Source: Anaerolineaceae bacterium
GTDB lineage: Bacteria; Chloroflexota; Anaerolineae; JAAYZQ01
Reading direction: 5' to 3'
Assembly: GCA_012514775.1 (NCBI GenBank)
Contig: JAAYZQ010000339.1
Location: forward strand, 1 to 25,057
DNA length: 25,057 nt
Both the position numbers and the translations under genes were made by a program. The notes under the pieces were generated by a model. That model worked only from the letters and a program-made list of their open reading frames with translations. It ran no database searches and was not told the origin of the DNA. This document shows positions 8,322 to 15,465 of the stretch, one piece after another; the first letter of the stretch is position 1; every line of letters begins with the position of its first letter.

Positions 8322-9134
8322 ATGCACCGCCGGCTGACTCTATTGCCAGGGCTACTTAGCCTGCTCGTCGTGCTGGCCGCCTGCGGCGAGCCCGTGGCCA
8401 CGAGCCAGCCGATGCTCCTGGAGGCCAGCGGCTCGGCGTCCATGGCCCCTCTCCTGGCCGAGCTGGCGGCGGCCTTTGAGGAGCAGGCGCCGGGCGTCCG
8501 GATCGAGGTCTCCGGGCCGGGAACGGCCTTTGGGCTGCAGGCCCTGGAGGAGGGCGAGATCGACGTGGCTCTCGTGTCGTGGCTGCCGGGCGGCACGCCT
8601 CCGCGCCCCCGCTGGCGGGCGACGGGCATCGCCCGCGATGGGCTGGCCATCGTCGTCCATCCCGACAACCCACTGGAGGGCGTGGGCCTCTTGCAGCTTC
8701 AGGATCTCTACAGCGGGCGCATCTACGACTGGGAAGCGTTGGGGCTGGCCCCACGCGAGGTGCTGCCCGTCAGCCGCGAGGAGGGCTCGGGCGCCCGGGC
8801 GGCGTTCGAGGACCTGGTCATGGAGGACAGGCGAGTGACGCCCCGGGCGCTGTTGGCGCCCTCGCCCGAGGCCGTCCGGGCCGCCGTGGCCGCCAACCCG
8901 GGCGCCATCGGCTACCTGGCCCTGGGCAACGTCACCCCCGAGGTCAAGGTCCTCAAGGTGGAAGGCGAGCTGCCGTCGCCCCAGAACGCGGCCCAGGCCA
9001 CCTACGCCCTCACCCGGGAGTTGTGGCTGGTCACCACCAGCCCGCCGCCCGCCGCCGTGGACCAACTGCTAGCCTTCATCCTGGCACCCCGCGGCCAGGA
9101 GATCGTGGGCCGGCGCTACGGGCGCATACGCTGA
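8322..9134 (+). CDS. PstS-like phosphate-binding lipoprotein
   Basis: A 270-residue exported substrate-binding protein. The start at 8322 (MHRRLTLLPG) gives a lipoprotein signal with basic n-region, hydrophobic core and lipobox ending LAAC at C21. The mature part has the phosphate-binding-protein features: a serine-rich first loop (EASGSASMAPLL), a GEIDVALVSW segment, and a GSGARAAFEDLV loop corresponding to the PstS GSGT region. It starts 19 bp after uppP; the ribosome site is weak. No PstA, PstB, PstC or PhoU gene adjoins it, so it either serves a transporter encoded elsewhere or has another binding role. A related anion such as molybdate or tungstate is less likely from the motif pattern. 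Confidence 0.85.
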   Translation: MHRRLTLLPGLLSLLVVLAACGEPVATSQPMLLEASGSASMAPLLAELAAAFEEQAPGVRIEVSGPGTAFGLQALEEGEIDVALVSWLPGGTPPRPRWRATGIARDGLAIVVHPDNPLEGVGLLQLQDLYSGRIYDWEALGLAPREVLPVSREEGSGARAAFEDLVMEDRRVTPRALLAPSPEAVRAAVAANPGAIGYLALGNVTPEVKVLKVEGELPSPQNAAQATYALTRELWLVTTSPPPAAVDQLLAFILAPRGQEIVGRRYGRIR

Positions 9135-9142
9135 CGTATGGG

Positions 9143-10444
9143 TCAGCCGATAGAGTACTCCAGTGCCTGGCGCAGGTCGGCGACCTCGCGCCGAAAGGTC
9201 CCCACGTTCAGGTAAAAGAGCAGAGCCGTAGCCACGAGCATGCCCAACCCCTCGATGCCAAAGATGGACGCGTAGGCCAGGTGGCTGCTGCCCCCCGCGC
9301 GCAGCACCAGATCGTGAATGCCGCCGCTCAGCACCGAAGACCCAAACTTGGCCAGGGCCTGGGCCAGGGTCCACGCCCCGACGAACAGCCCGGCCTGCCC
9401 GCTGACCGTCAGGTCCATCATCAGCGATACCCCGCCCACGGTAAAGGCGCCGGTCCCCAGCCCCACGAGGGCGATGGCGATGGGCACCGGCCCGGGCTCG
9501 CGCCGCAGGGCAATGGCCACCAGGAGGGCAAAGGCTACGATGCTGATGGCGTTGCCCAGGGCGGTGACCCGCTTCTTGCCAAAGCGGGGAATGGCCCACG
9601 CCCCACCCACGAGCAGGCCGGTGATGACGCCCACCATGTTGTAGGCGTTAAACAGCGTGGTCTGGCGGACGCCCAGGCCCAGAACCTCGCCGCCAAAGGG
9701 TTCCAGGATCACGTCCTGCAAGAAGTGGAAAAAGAGGCCCAGCAGCATGAATGTGAAAAAGAGGCGCGTCTGCCGGCTCCGCCTCAGGATCAGGAGTGCC
9801 GCGCGCAAAGGGTGCTTGCCGGCCGCCAGGGGCACGGTCCGCCGGCGCTCCAGCCTCCACACGGCCAGGATCATCATGACGACCCCGGCCGCTGCGGTGA
9901 TGGCGAACAGGGCCACCAGCCGCGAAAAGGTATAGGTCTCCAGGAAGGCGGCGCCGCCCAGCGCGGCGGCCAGGATGCCAATCATCATCATCGTCCAGAT
10001 GATGCTCACCACCCGGCCTCGCTCTTCCTCGCCGGTTTCGTCGGTCACCAGCGCCAGGTACGTGGTGGCCCCCACGTTGATGCCCAGGCCTTCCACGAAA
10101 AAGAAGGCAAAGGCCAGCGCCAGGCGCCCGAGGGAAGGATCCTGAGCCACCCAGAGGGCTACGAAAGGAGCGGTCACCACGGTGACCAGGGCCAGGGCCG
10201 TGCCCGCCAGGATATAGGGCAAGCGGTGATAGCCCCGGTACGGGTGCGTATCGGAGCGGTGGCCGATGGGGATGGAAACCAGTGCGGCCATGTAGTGGGC
10301 ACCGCCCAGGAGGAGGCCGATGAGGGCCAGGTTCAGGCCCATCTCCACGCGTAAAATGCGGTTGAGAGTGCCGAGCATCAGCACCGACACACCGCCAAGC
10401 CAGAGCTGGTACAGAGAGAGTCTTAGATTGCGGGCAAGTTTCAA
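9143..10444 (-). CDS. PucC/BCD-family major facilitator superfamily protein
   Basis: About 433 residues with roughly 12 hydrophobic segments. The N-terminal half has the PucC (bacteriochlorophyll delivery) family pattern: LGTLNRILRVEMGL in helix 1-2, then GHRSDTHPYRGYHRLPYI in the loop after helix 2. In phototrophs this family assists light-harvesting complex assembly or pigment movement; other members are uncharacterised. The TTG at 10444 (MKLARNLRLSL) is chosen because it lies 4 bp after the Rrf2 stop with GCAGGA upstream. A TTG at 10498 is also in frame but would overlap the Rrf2 gene by 50 bp. Cotranscribed with, and probably translationally coupled to, the Rrf2 gene. Its 3' end converges on the phosphate-binding gene with 8 bp between the stops. 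Confidence 0.85.
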   Translation of the reverse strand: MKLARNLRLSLYQLWLGGVSVLMLGTLNRILRVEMGLNLALIGLLLGGAHYMAALVSIPIGHRSDTHPYRGYHRLPYILAGTALALVTVVTAPFVALWVAQDPSLGRLALAFAFFFVEGLGINVGATTYLALVTDETGEEERGRVVSIIWTMMMIGILAAALGGAAFLETYTFSRLVALFAITAAAGVVMMILAVWRLERRRTVPLAAGKHPLRAALLILRRSRQTRLFFTFMLLGLFFHFLQDVILEPFGGEVLGLGVRQTTLFNAYNMVGVITGLLVGGAWAIPRFGKKRVTALGNAISIVAFALLVAIALRREPGPVPIAIALVGLGTGAFTVGGVSLMMDLTVSGQAGLFVGAWTLAQALAKFGSSVLSGGIHDLVLRAGGSSHLAYASIFGIEGLGMLVATALLFYLNVGTFRREVADLRQALEYSIG

Positions 10445-10448
10445 GTTC

Positions 10449-10877
10449 TCAGTCCTGCGGCTTTGCCGTCCCGTCCGCTTCGCTGGCGAGGACGTCAAAG
10501 GTGGTATCGTTCAGCGCCGCCACCAGGTGATCCTGGGCCCGGACCCACACCCGGTGCACGGGGCAGGTCTGATCCCGGGGGCATACCCCGGGGTCGAGGA
10601 CGCAGCGATTCAGCCGCACAGGGCCGTCCAGCGCTTCGATGACCTGGAGCAGGTTGATCTCGGAGGCGGGGCGCGCCAGCCTGACACCTCCTCCGGCGCC
10701 GCGATGGGTGTTCACCAGCCCCGATAGGGAGAGCTGGGAAATGATCTTGGCCAGGAACGGCGCCGGAATGTCCTGTCGCTCGGCTATCTCTTGCGTCGAT
10801 GCGCGCTCTCCGTCAGGCAGACCCGCAAGGTCGAGGATGAGTCTGACGCCATAGTCGGTCCGTCTACTGATCTCCAT
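10449..10877 (-). CDS. Rrf2-family transcriptional regulator, IscR-like with Fe-S ligands
   Basis: 142 residues. The start MEISRRTDYGVRLIL is the usual Rrf2 beginning, and its ATG (complement of 10875-10877) follows AAAGGAAG at good spacing. The winged-helix DNA-binding region covers residues 1-80, including the signature GAGGGVRLARP. Three cysteines, C92, C99 and C105, followed by H108, closely match the IscR cluster ligands (C92, C98, C104, H107), so a [2Fe-2S] or other redox-, NO- or iron-sensing cluster is likely. It is transcribed from a consensus promoter next to a dyad that may be its own operator, and it leads the PucC-family gene. The divergent operon encodes a molybdenum hydroxylase subunit, a plausible target. 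Confidence 0.93.
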   Translation of the reverse strand: MEISRRTDYGVRLILDLAGLPDGERASTQEIAERQDIPAPFLAKIISQLSLSGLVNTHRGAGGGVRLARPASEINLLQVIEALDGPVRLNRCVLDPGVCPRDQTCPVHRVWVRAQDHLVAALNDTTFDVLASEADGTAKPQD

Positions 10878-10939
10878 CGGTCTTCCTTTCGTGGGGCGTC
10901 CCCGGCACGGGCTGCCAGGCCCCGGATGCCTGCCGAATC

Positions 10940-10962
10940 GGACAAGTTTGGCCGAATTGTTC
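10940..10962. promoter_or_regulatory. Imperfect 23-bp dyad, candidate Rrf2 operator
   Basis: A dyad centred at 10951 with the conserved half-site pattern ACAAnT...AnTTGT; 8 of 11 outer pairs match. It covers the predicted transcription start of the Rrf2 gene, just downstream of its -10 box, where a repressor could autoregulate. Assignment to Rrf2 is inference. Confidence 0.35.
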
Positions 10963-10965
10963 ACC

Positions 10966-10994
10966 ATTATATCTGGCGGCTTGTTTTTTGTCAA
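10966..10994 (-). promoter_or_regulatory. Full-consensus sigma-70 promoter for Rrf2-pucC-like unit
   Basis: Minus strand TTGACA (complement of 10989-10994), 17-bp spacer, TATAAT (complement of 10966-10971). Both hexamers match consensus at all 12 positions. Its -35 box overlaps the -35 of the divergent plus-strand promoter. Confidence 0.8.
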
Positions 10995-11016
10995 ACCGGC
11001 ACATCGCGGTTATAAT
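10988..11016 (+). promoter_or_regulatory. Promoter for the molybdenum hydroxylase operon
   Basis: TTGTCA (10988-10993), 17-bp spacer, TATAAT (11011-11016). The start would be near 11023, leaving a short leader of about 33 nt with an AGGGGAG ribosome site before the ATG at 11056. Confidence 0.75.
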
Positions 11017-11055
11017 GGCCGGCAGTAGTTGCAGGATTCCAGCAGGGGAGCAAAG

Positions 11056-13290
11056 ATGAAGGAAAAGGTCATCGGCCAGCGGATGCAGAGGCCCGACGCG
11101 GCGGGCAAGGCAACCGGGCACACGCGTTTTCCGGGCGACCTGGAGATGGACAGGGCCCTGTGCATGAAGGTCCTGTTTTCCGACCGCGTCCACGCCCGCA
11201 TCCTGGCCATCGATACCACCGAGGCGGAGCAGGTGCCGGGCGTCGTTGCCGTCCTGACCCACCGCGACGTCCCGGTCAACGAGTACGGGTTGATCTATCC
11301 CGACCAGCCGGCCCTCTCCGGCGACAGGGTGCGATCCATCTTTGACCGTGTGGCGCTCATCATCGCCGAGAACCGCCGGGCGGCGGCCCGGGCCAGGGAC
11401 CTGGTGCGCGTCGAGTACGAGGACCTACCCGCGCTGACCGATCCGCGGGAGGCCATGAAACCGGGCGCGGCGACCATCCACGACCGCTGGCCGGACAACG
11501 TGCAGAGCCACCAGCGCATCCGCAAGGGCGACGTGGAAGCCGTCTTTGCCCGAGACGACGTGGTGATCGTCGAATCGGACTATTATACACCCTACCAGGA
11601 GCACGCCTACCTGCAGCCCGAGGCGGGCATCGGCTTTATCGACGACGAGGGACGAGTGGCGGTCCACGCCACCGGGCAGTGGTCCCACGACGACCAGCAC
11701 CAGATCGCTCACATGCTCGACCTGCCCCTGGAGCAGGTGCGGGTCATCTATGCTCCCGCGGGCGGAGCCTTTGGCGGGCGCGAGGACATGTCGGTGCAGC
11801 ACCTCCTGGCCCTGGCCGCCTACTGCCTGGACAGGAGGGGCATCCGCCGGCCCGTCAAGGTGGTCTGGGACCGCAAAGAGTCGTTCCGCGGCCACCACAA
11901 GCGCCATCCTTATTACATGCATTTTCGCTCGGCGGCCACGCGAGAGGGCCGGCTGCTGGCCGTGGAGGCGAACCTCATCGCCGACATCGGGGCCTATAGC
12001 TCGTCCAGCTCGGCCGTGCTGAACAACGCCGTGAGCGTGGCCACCGGCCCCTACGACGTGCCCAACGTCAAGGTGGACGGCTACAACGTCTTTACCAACA
12101 ACATCGTGTGCGGGGCCTTTCGCGGCTTTGGCTCGCTGCAGGCCACCTTTGGCGCCGAGATGCAGATGGCCCGCCTGGCCGATGCCCTGGGCATGGACCC
12201 GGTGGTCCTGCGCCTCAAGAATGCCCTCCACGAAGGCTCCATCCTTGCCACGCAGAGTGTCGCCCCGGCGGGCGTTTCGGTGCGCGAAACGCTGCTGCAT
12301 GCCGCCGAGGTGGCAGGCTGGACCGAGGACGGCAAGCCCCAGCCCGGGGACGCCCCGGCCGAGGGCCGGCTGCGGGGCATCGGCGTCGCCGCCGGCTTCA
12401 AGAACGTCTGCTACAGCTTTGGCTTCCCCGAGAAGTCATCGGCGCGCTGCGAGCTATACGGCGAGGACCAGATCGAGCAGGCCGTCGTCAAGACCGGTGT
12501 CTCGGAGGTGGGCCAGGGGGTGCTGACGGTCGTGGGCCAGGTGGCCGCCGAAACCCTGGGCGTTGCCTACGAGCAGGTGCGGGTGGTCAACGAGGACACG
12601 TCGGAGGTGCCGGAGGCGGGCAGTTGCAGCGCCTCGCGCCTGTCATTCATGGCCGGCAACGCCGTCAAGCTGGCCTGCGAGGCGGCCCTGGAAGCCTGGG
12701 AGGCCGGCCACCGGCCCGCCATCGAGGAGCGCACCTACCGGCCCCGGCCGACGACCATGTTCGACCCGGAGACGGGCGTCTGCGACCCCCACGTGACCTA
12801 TGGCTACGGCACCCAGATCGCCGAGGTAGAGGTGGACACCGAGACCGGCGAGGTCCACCTGACGCGGGTGTGGGCCGCCCACGACGTGGGCAAGGCCCTC
12901 AATCCCCTCCACGTCGAGGGCCAGATCGAGGGCGCCATCGCCCAGGCCGTCGGCTGGACCCTGCTGGAGGATTTCCGCTCGGAGAACGGCCGGCTGCGCA
13001 CCCGGAGTCTGGCGGACTATCTCATCCCGACGGTGCACGACATGCCCGAGATCCAGCCCCTGGTCCTGGAGATCGCCGACCCACAGGGGCCCTACGGCGT
13101 CCGCGGGCTGGGCGAGATGCCGATGTTGGTCCTGCCGCCGGCCATCCTGGACGCCATCCACGATGCCACGGGGCTGTGGTTCCACCACCTGCCGGTGCGG
13201 GCGGAGGACGTGCTGCTGGCCCTCAGGGCAAAGGAGCGGGTCGCGGCCCAGGAGGGCGCCGGCCGGCCTGCTGTCGGGGAGGAAGCATGA
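11056..13290 (+). CDS. Xanthine-dehydrogenase-type molybdopterin-binding subunit
   Basis: 744 residues, the length of a stand-alone molybdopterin large subunit of the xanthine/aldehyde/CO dehydrogenase family, which hydroxylates substrates at a Mo=S or related centre. The sequence shows QWSHDDQHQIAHML, the cofactor loop GGAFGGRED (236-244), AFRGFG (354-359) with the arginine typical of xanthine dehydrogenases rather than CO dehydrogenase, GVSEVGQGV, and RGLGEMP with the catalytic glutamate E687. The ATG at 11056 follows AGGGGAG; an upstream in-frame start at 11029 would sit almost at the transcript start. The usual FAD and [2Fe-2S] subunit genes are absent on both sides, so it must find partners elsewhere or use another electron acceptor. 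It overlaps the next gene by 4 bp (ATGA). Confidence 0.92.
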   Translation: MKEKVIGQRMQRPDAAGKATGHTRFPGDLEMDRALCMKVLFSDRVHARILAIDTTEAEQVPGVVAVLTHRDVPVNEYGLIYPDQPALSGDRVRSIFDRVALIIAENRRAAARARDLVRVEYEDLPALTDPREAMKPGAATIHDRWPDNVQSHQRIRKGDVEAVFARDDVVIVESDYYTPYQEHAYLQPEAGIGFIDDEGRVAVHATGQWSHDDQHQIAHMLDLPLEQVRVIYAPAGGAFGGREDMSVQHLLALAAYCLDRRGIRRPVKVVWDRKESFRGHHKRHPYYMHFRSAATREGRLLAVEANLIADIGAYSSSSSAVLNNAVSVATGPYDVPNVKVDGYNVFTNNIVCGAFRGFGSLQATFGAEMQMARLADALGMDPVVLRLKNALHEGSILATQSVAPAGVSVRETLLHAAEVAGWTEDGKPQPGDAPAEGRLRGIGVAAGFKNVCYSFGFPEKSSARCELYGEDQIEQAVVKTGVSEVGQGVLTVVGQVAAETLGVAYEQVRVVNEDTSEVPEAGSCSASRLSFMAGNAVKLACEAALEAWEAGHRPAIEERTYRPRPTTMFDPETGVCDPHVTYGYGTQIAEVEVDTETGEVHLTRVWAAHDVGKALNPLHVEGQIEGAIAQAVGWTLLEDFRSENGRLRTRSLADYLIPTVHDMPEIQPLVLEIADPQGPYGVRGLGEMPMLVLPPAILDAIHDATGLWFHHLPVRAEDVLLALRAKERVAAQEGAGRPAVGEEA

Positions 13291-13709
13291 CCGTCGAAGC
13301 CAGCGTTACCTGGGTGGAAGACAGGCGATTCGTGGGCGTGGCCTCCTCGGGCCACGCCATCGTCGTGGACGGCAGCGGGCTCAAGACCGGACCCTCGCCC
13401 ATGGAGCTGCTGCTGATGGGGTTGGCGGGCTGCACCGCTGCCGACGTCCTCGAGATCCTGCACAAGAAGCGCCAGTTCATCACCCGCGTAGAAGTACATG
13501 TCCGGGGCGAGCGGGCCGAAAACCCACCGCGGGTGTACACCGACATCCACCTGGAGTACATCGTCTGTGGCCACGATGTCTCGGACAAGGCGGTGCGTGA
13601 CGCCATTCGCCTCTCCAAGGACAAGTATTGCTCGGCGTCGGCGATGCTGGGCAAGACGGCCGCCATCACCTCCAGTTATCGGGTCGAGGAAGCCAACAGC
13701 CGGGGTTAG
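13287..13709 (+). CDS. OsmC/Ohr-family protein
   Basis: 140 residues, typical of the OsmC superfamily of thiol peroxidases acting on organic hydroperoxides. The two family cysteines are present: C49 in GLAGCTAADVLEIL, on the central helix, and C115 in KYCSASAML. An additional C94 is present (YIVCGHD). The N-terminal part has the family segment GLKTGPSPMELLLMGL. The start overlaps the stop of the molybdenum subunit (ATGA), with GGGGAGGAAG upstream, so translation is coupled. It belongs to the YhfA-like branch often annotated only as OsmC family; the substrate is unknown. Redox protection of the neighbouring enzyme is a possible but unproven role. Confidence 0.93.
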   Translation: MTVEASVTWVEDRRFVGVASSGHAIVVDGSGLKTGPSPMELLLMGLAGCTAADVLEILHKKRQFITRVEVHVRGERAENPPRVYTDIHLEYIVCGHDVSDKAVRDAIRLSKDKYCSASAMLGKTAAITSSYRVEEANSRG

Positions 13710-13712
13710 CAC

Positions 13713-14504
13713 ATGGACAGCCTGACGGCGGCGAGCATTCGCGCCGGGTTGGGGACGGCGTTCGTCGGCCAGGAGGTGCACGTCTGGCCCGAGCTCGGCT
13801 CGACCAACGACGAGGCGCGGCGCCTGGCACGAAAGGGCGCGCCGGAAGGCACGCTGGTCCTCGCCGAGCACCAGGCGGCCGGCCGCGGCCGGCTGGGACG
13901 GCGCTGGGAGGCACCCCCGGGGAGCAGCCTGCTCCTCTCCCTCGTTTTTCGCCCCACGTTGGCCCCGGCGCAGTCTCAGCGGCTGACCATGATCTGCGGC
14001 CTGGCCATCGTCGAGGCGGTGGAGGCGACGACGGGTCTGGCCGTCGGGCTGAAATGGCCCAACGACGTGGTGGCCGGCGGCGCCAAGCTGGGCGGCATTC
14101 TGGCCGAGCTCGAGCTGCGCGACCAGGCCGTGGCCTACGCCGTGGTAGGCATCGGTCTGAACGTCAACGTGGAGCCCGGCGAGCTGCCCAAGGACCTGAT
14201 GCAGCCGGCTACCAGCCTGGCCCAGCTCCTGGGCATGTCCGTTCCCCGCCTGCCTTTGCTTCAGGCCTTCTTGCGCGCCGTGGAGCGCCGCATGCTCGCC
14301 CTGGCGGCGGGGCATTCGCCCCACGAGGAATGGGCGGTCAGGCTCGTCACCCTGGGCCGGGAGGTGACCGTGTCGGGCGCCGGCTCGACGTTCACGGGCA
14401 GGGCCGAGGGCGTCAACCCCGACGGTGCCCTGCTGGTGCGCCGGGCCGACGGGCGGCTGGAGACAGTGCTGGCGGGCGACGTGACCCTGCGCGGCGCTGC
14501 TTGA
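13713..14504 (+). CDS. birA: Biotin-[acetyl-CoA-carboxylase] ligase, monofunctional
   Basis: 263 residues. The enzyme makes biotinyl-AMP and transfers biotin to carrier-protein lysines. The biotinyl-AMP loop GRGRLGRRW (57-65) and KWPNDV (114-119) are intact, followed by KLGGIL and GIGLNVN, and a C-terminal SH3-like region. The N-terminal helix-turn-helix of E. coli BirA is absent, so this form is not expected to bind DNA. It starts 3 bp after the OsmC stop, suggesting cotranscription without an evident functional link. Its TGA stop lies within the -35 box of the next promoter. Confidence 0.94.
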   Translation: MDSLTAASIRAGLGTAFVGQEVHVWPELGSTNDEARRLARKGAPEGTLVLAEHQAAGRGRLGRRWEAPPGSSLLLSLVFRPTLAPAQSQRLTMICGLAIVEAVEATTGLAVGLKWPNDVVAGGAKLGGILAELELRDQAVAYAVVGIGLNVNVEPGELPKDLMQPATSLAQLLGMSVPRLPLLQAFLRAVERRMLALAAGHSPHEEWAVRLVTLGREVTVSGAGSTFTGRAEGVNPDGALLVRRADGRLETVLAGDVTLRGAA

Positions 14505-14529
14505 CTTTTTCTCCGTTTCAGAGTATGCT
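14501..14529 (+). promoter_or_regulatory. Promoter for the 38-residue membrane peptide, -35 overlapping birA stop
   Basis: TTGACT (14501-14506), 17-bp spacer, TATGCT (14524-14529). The birA stop TGA (14502-14504) lies inside the -35 hexamer. The transcript would start near 14536. Confidence 0.65.
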
Positions 14530-14555
14530 ATCGGCAGCGCCATAGGGAGGAGATC

Positions 14556-14672
14556 ATGTTCGAGTCTCTGGATATCCGTCACTGGCTGGTGATCGCCGTA
14601 TTGATCCTGATCAACGTGGTGATCTTTGGCTGCGTGATCCTGCTTCTGGCCGGTAAGGTTGCCCCGTTCTAA
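14556..14672 (+). CDS. Small single-span membrane peptide, 38 residues
   Basis: A short frame starting MFESLDIRHW and ending AGKVAPF. Residues 10-33 form one continuous hydrophobic helix. It is supported by context: a promoter with 17-bp spacing upstream, GGGAGGAG just before the ATG, and two perfect 10-bp hairpins after the stop, which make a self-contained monocistronic unit. The TAA stop and the hydrophobic, codon-biased content also argue for a real gene. I recognise no family. Small single-span proteins of this kind often regulate or stabilise a larger membrane partner; that is speculation here. Confidence 0.7.
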   Translation: MFESLDIRHWLVIAVLILINVVIFGCVILLLAGKVAPF

Positions 14673-14697
14673 GCCATATTTGCAGCGATGGGGCGAG

Positions 14698-14721
14698 CCG
14701 GAGGCAACGTTTTGCCTCCGG
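14698..14721 (+). terminator. Perfect 10-bp hairpin after the small peptide gene
   Basis: CCGGAGGCAA (14698-14707) pairs perfectly with TTGCCTCCGG (14712-14721) around the tetraloop CGTT. A U-tract is weak (TCGTGTTCG), so it may be a partial terminator or a 3'-end stabiliser. Confidence 0.55.
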
Positions 14722-14746
14722 TCGTGTTCGCTCCCGCTGGACCATG

Positions 14747-14775
14747 TGCCAGGCACCGGTTGCCCGTGCCTGGCA
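14747..14775 (+). terminator. Second 10-bp hairpin followed by T-rich run
   Basis: TGCCAGGCAC (14747-14756) and GTGCCTGGCA (14766-14775) pair perfectly around a 9-nt loop, followed by TTTCCATTTCG. This is a reasonable intrinsic terminator, 26 bp after the first hairpin. Confidence 0.6.
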
Positions 14776-14815
14776 TTTCCATTTCGTAGCGTGGGATGTC
14801 GCGCCACGGGCCAGA

Positions 14816-14845
14816 TTGGCAAAAGAAGGGCACGTCTGCTATAAT
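14816..14845 (+). promoter_or_regulatory. Promoter for the Thr-Pro-stalk membrane protein and GT39 gene
   Basis: TTGGCA (14816-14821), 18-bp spacer, consensus TATAAT (14840-14845), followed by AGGAGAGG 5 bp before the ATG at 14881. Confidence 0.65.
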
Positions 14846-14880
14846 ACGCGCCGCTCCCGCACTCATTAGGAGAGGATTGT

Positions 14881-15462
14881 ATGGTTCGACCGACGAGGAA
14901 ATCAAGGGCGATTCGACAGCTACGACGCGAGCTGGGGGCGCTTCTCAAGCTCTGCCCCTGGGTGCTGGCGGCCCTGCTGTTGGTCGCCGTCTTCTGGCAG
15001 GCCGACCTGGCCGCCACGACGGGTCTGTTCCAGTCGCCGCCCACCGCGGCGCCGCCCACGACCGCTCCCACCGACGAGCCACCCACTTTGTCCAGCCCGG
15101 AGCCCTCAGAAGCCATCACTGTAGAAGCCACGGTAGAGCTGCCACCCACGGCCACCCTGGAGCCCACGGCGACCCAGGAGCCGACCGCCACCGATACGCC
15201 CAGCCCCGAGCCCACGGCGACCGAGCCTGCGGCCACCGCCACGTGGACCCCGGAGCCGGCGGGTGAAGAGGGCGAGGCCCGGGGACGTTACGCCACGGGC
15301 GAATCCGAGCTGGAGTTCGAGTGGGGCATGCTCTTTGACTCGGTGGCCCTCGGCCTATCGTACATCTGGCTGTGCTGCGGCGCGGTGGTCATGGTCGGCA
15401 TTCTCATCGCGTTCGCCGCGGTCTGGATAGCGTCCCGGCGCAGGCGCGGCCTATCGGAATAG
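14881..15462 (+). CDS. Two-span membrane protein with Thr/Pro/Glu-rich extracytoplasmic loop
   Basis: 193 residues. A basic N-terminus (residues 1-22) precedes a first hydrophobic segment at about 23-45. An 80-residue stalk rich in Pro, Thr, Ala and Glu (about 52-130) carries repeated PTAT and EPTAT units. A short acidic region follows, and a second hydrophobic segment at about 152-184 contains a CC pair and ends in RRRR. By the positive-inside rule both ends are cytoplasmic and the stalk is outside. No catalytic domain or known family is recognisable. It is followed after 3 bp by the glycosyltransferase gene, suggesting an envelope role and possible O-glycosylation of the Thr-rich loop; that link is inference. 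Confidence 0.85.
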   Translation: MVRPTRKSRAIRQLRRELGALLKLCPWVLAALLLVAVFWQADLAATTGLFQSPPTAAPPTTAPTDEPPTLSSPEPSEAITVEATVELPPTATLEPTATQEPTATDTPSPEPTATEPAATATWTPEPAGEEGEARGRYATGESELEFEWGMLFDSVALGLSYIWLCCGAVVMVGILIAFAAVWIASRRRRGLSE

Positions 15463-15465
15463 ACG

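Noticed and set aside
10445..10498. TTG start at 10498 for the PucC-family protein
   Set aside because: It overlaps the Rrf2 gene by 50 bp and adds a non-family Arg/Ser-rich tail. The TTG at 10444 just after the Rrf2 stop is more plausible, although not certain.
11056..13290. Selenium-dependent molybdenum hydroxylase, suggested by the nearby selenoprotein
   Set aside because: Labile-selenium hydroxylases are inferred from yqeB/yqeC-type neighbours, none of which is present; the sequence alone cannot show a selenide ligand.
13092..15242. A 716-codon minus-strand open frame
   Set aside because: It lies opposite the molybdenum subunit, osmC-like, birA and stalk genes, crosses their promoters and has no recognisable domain.
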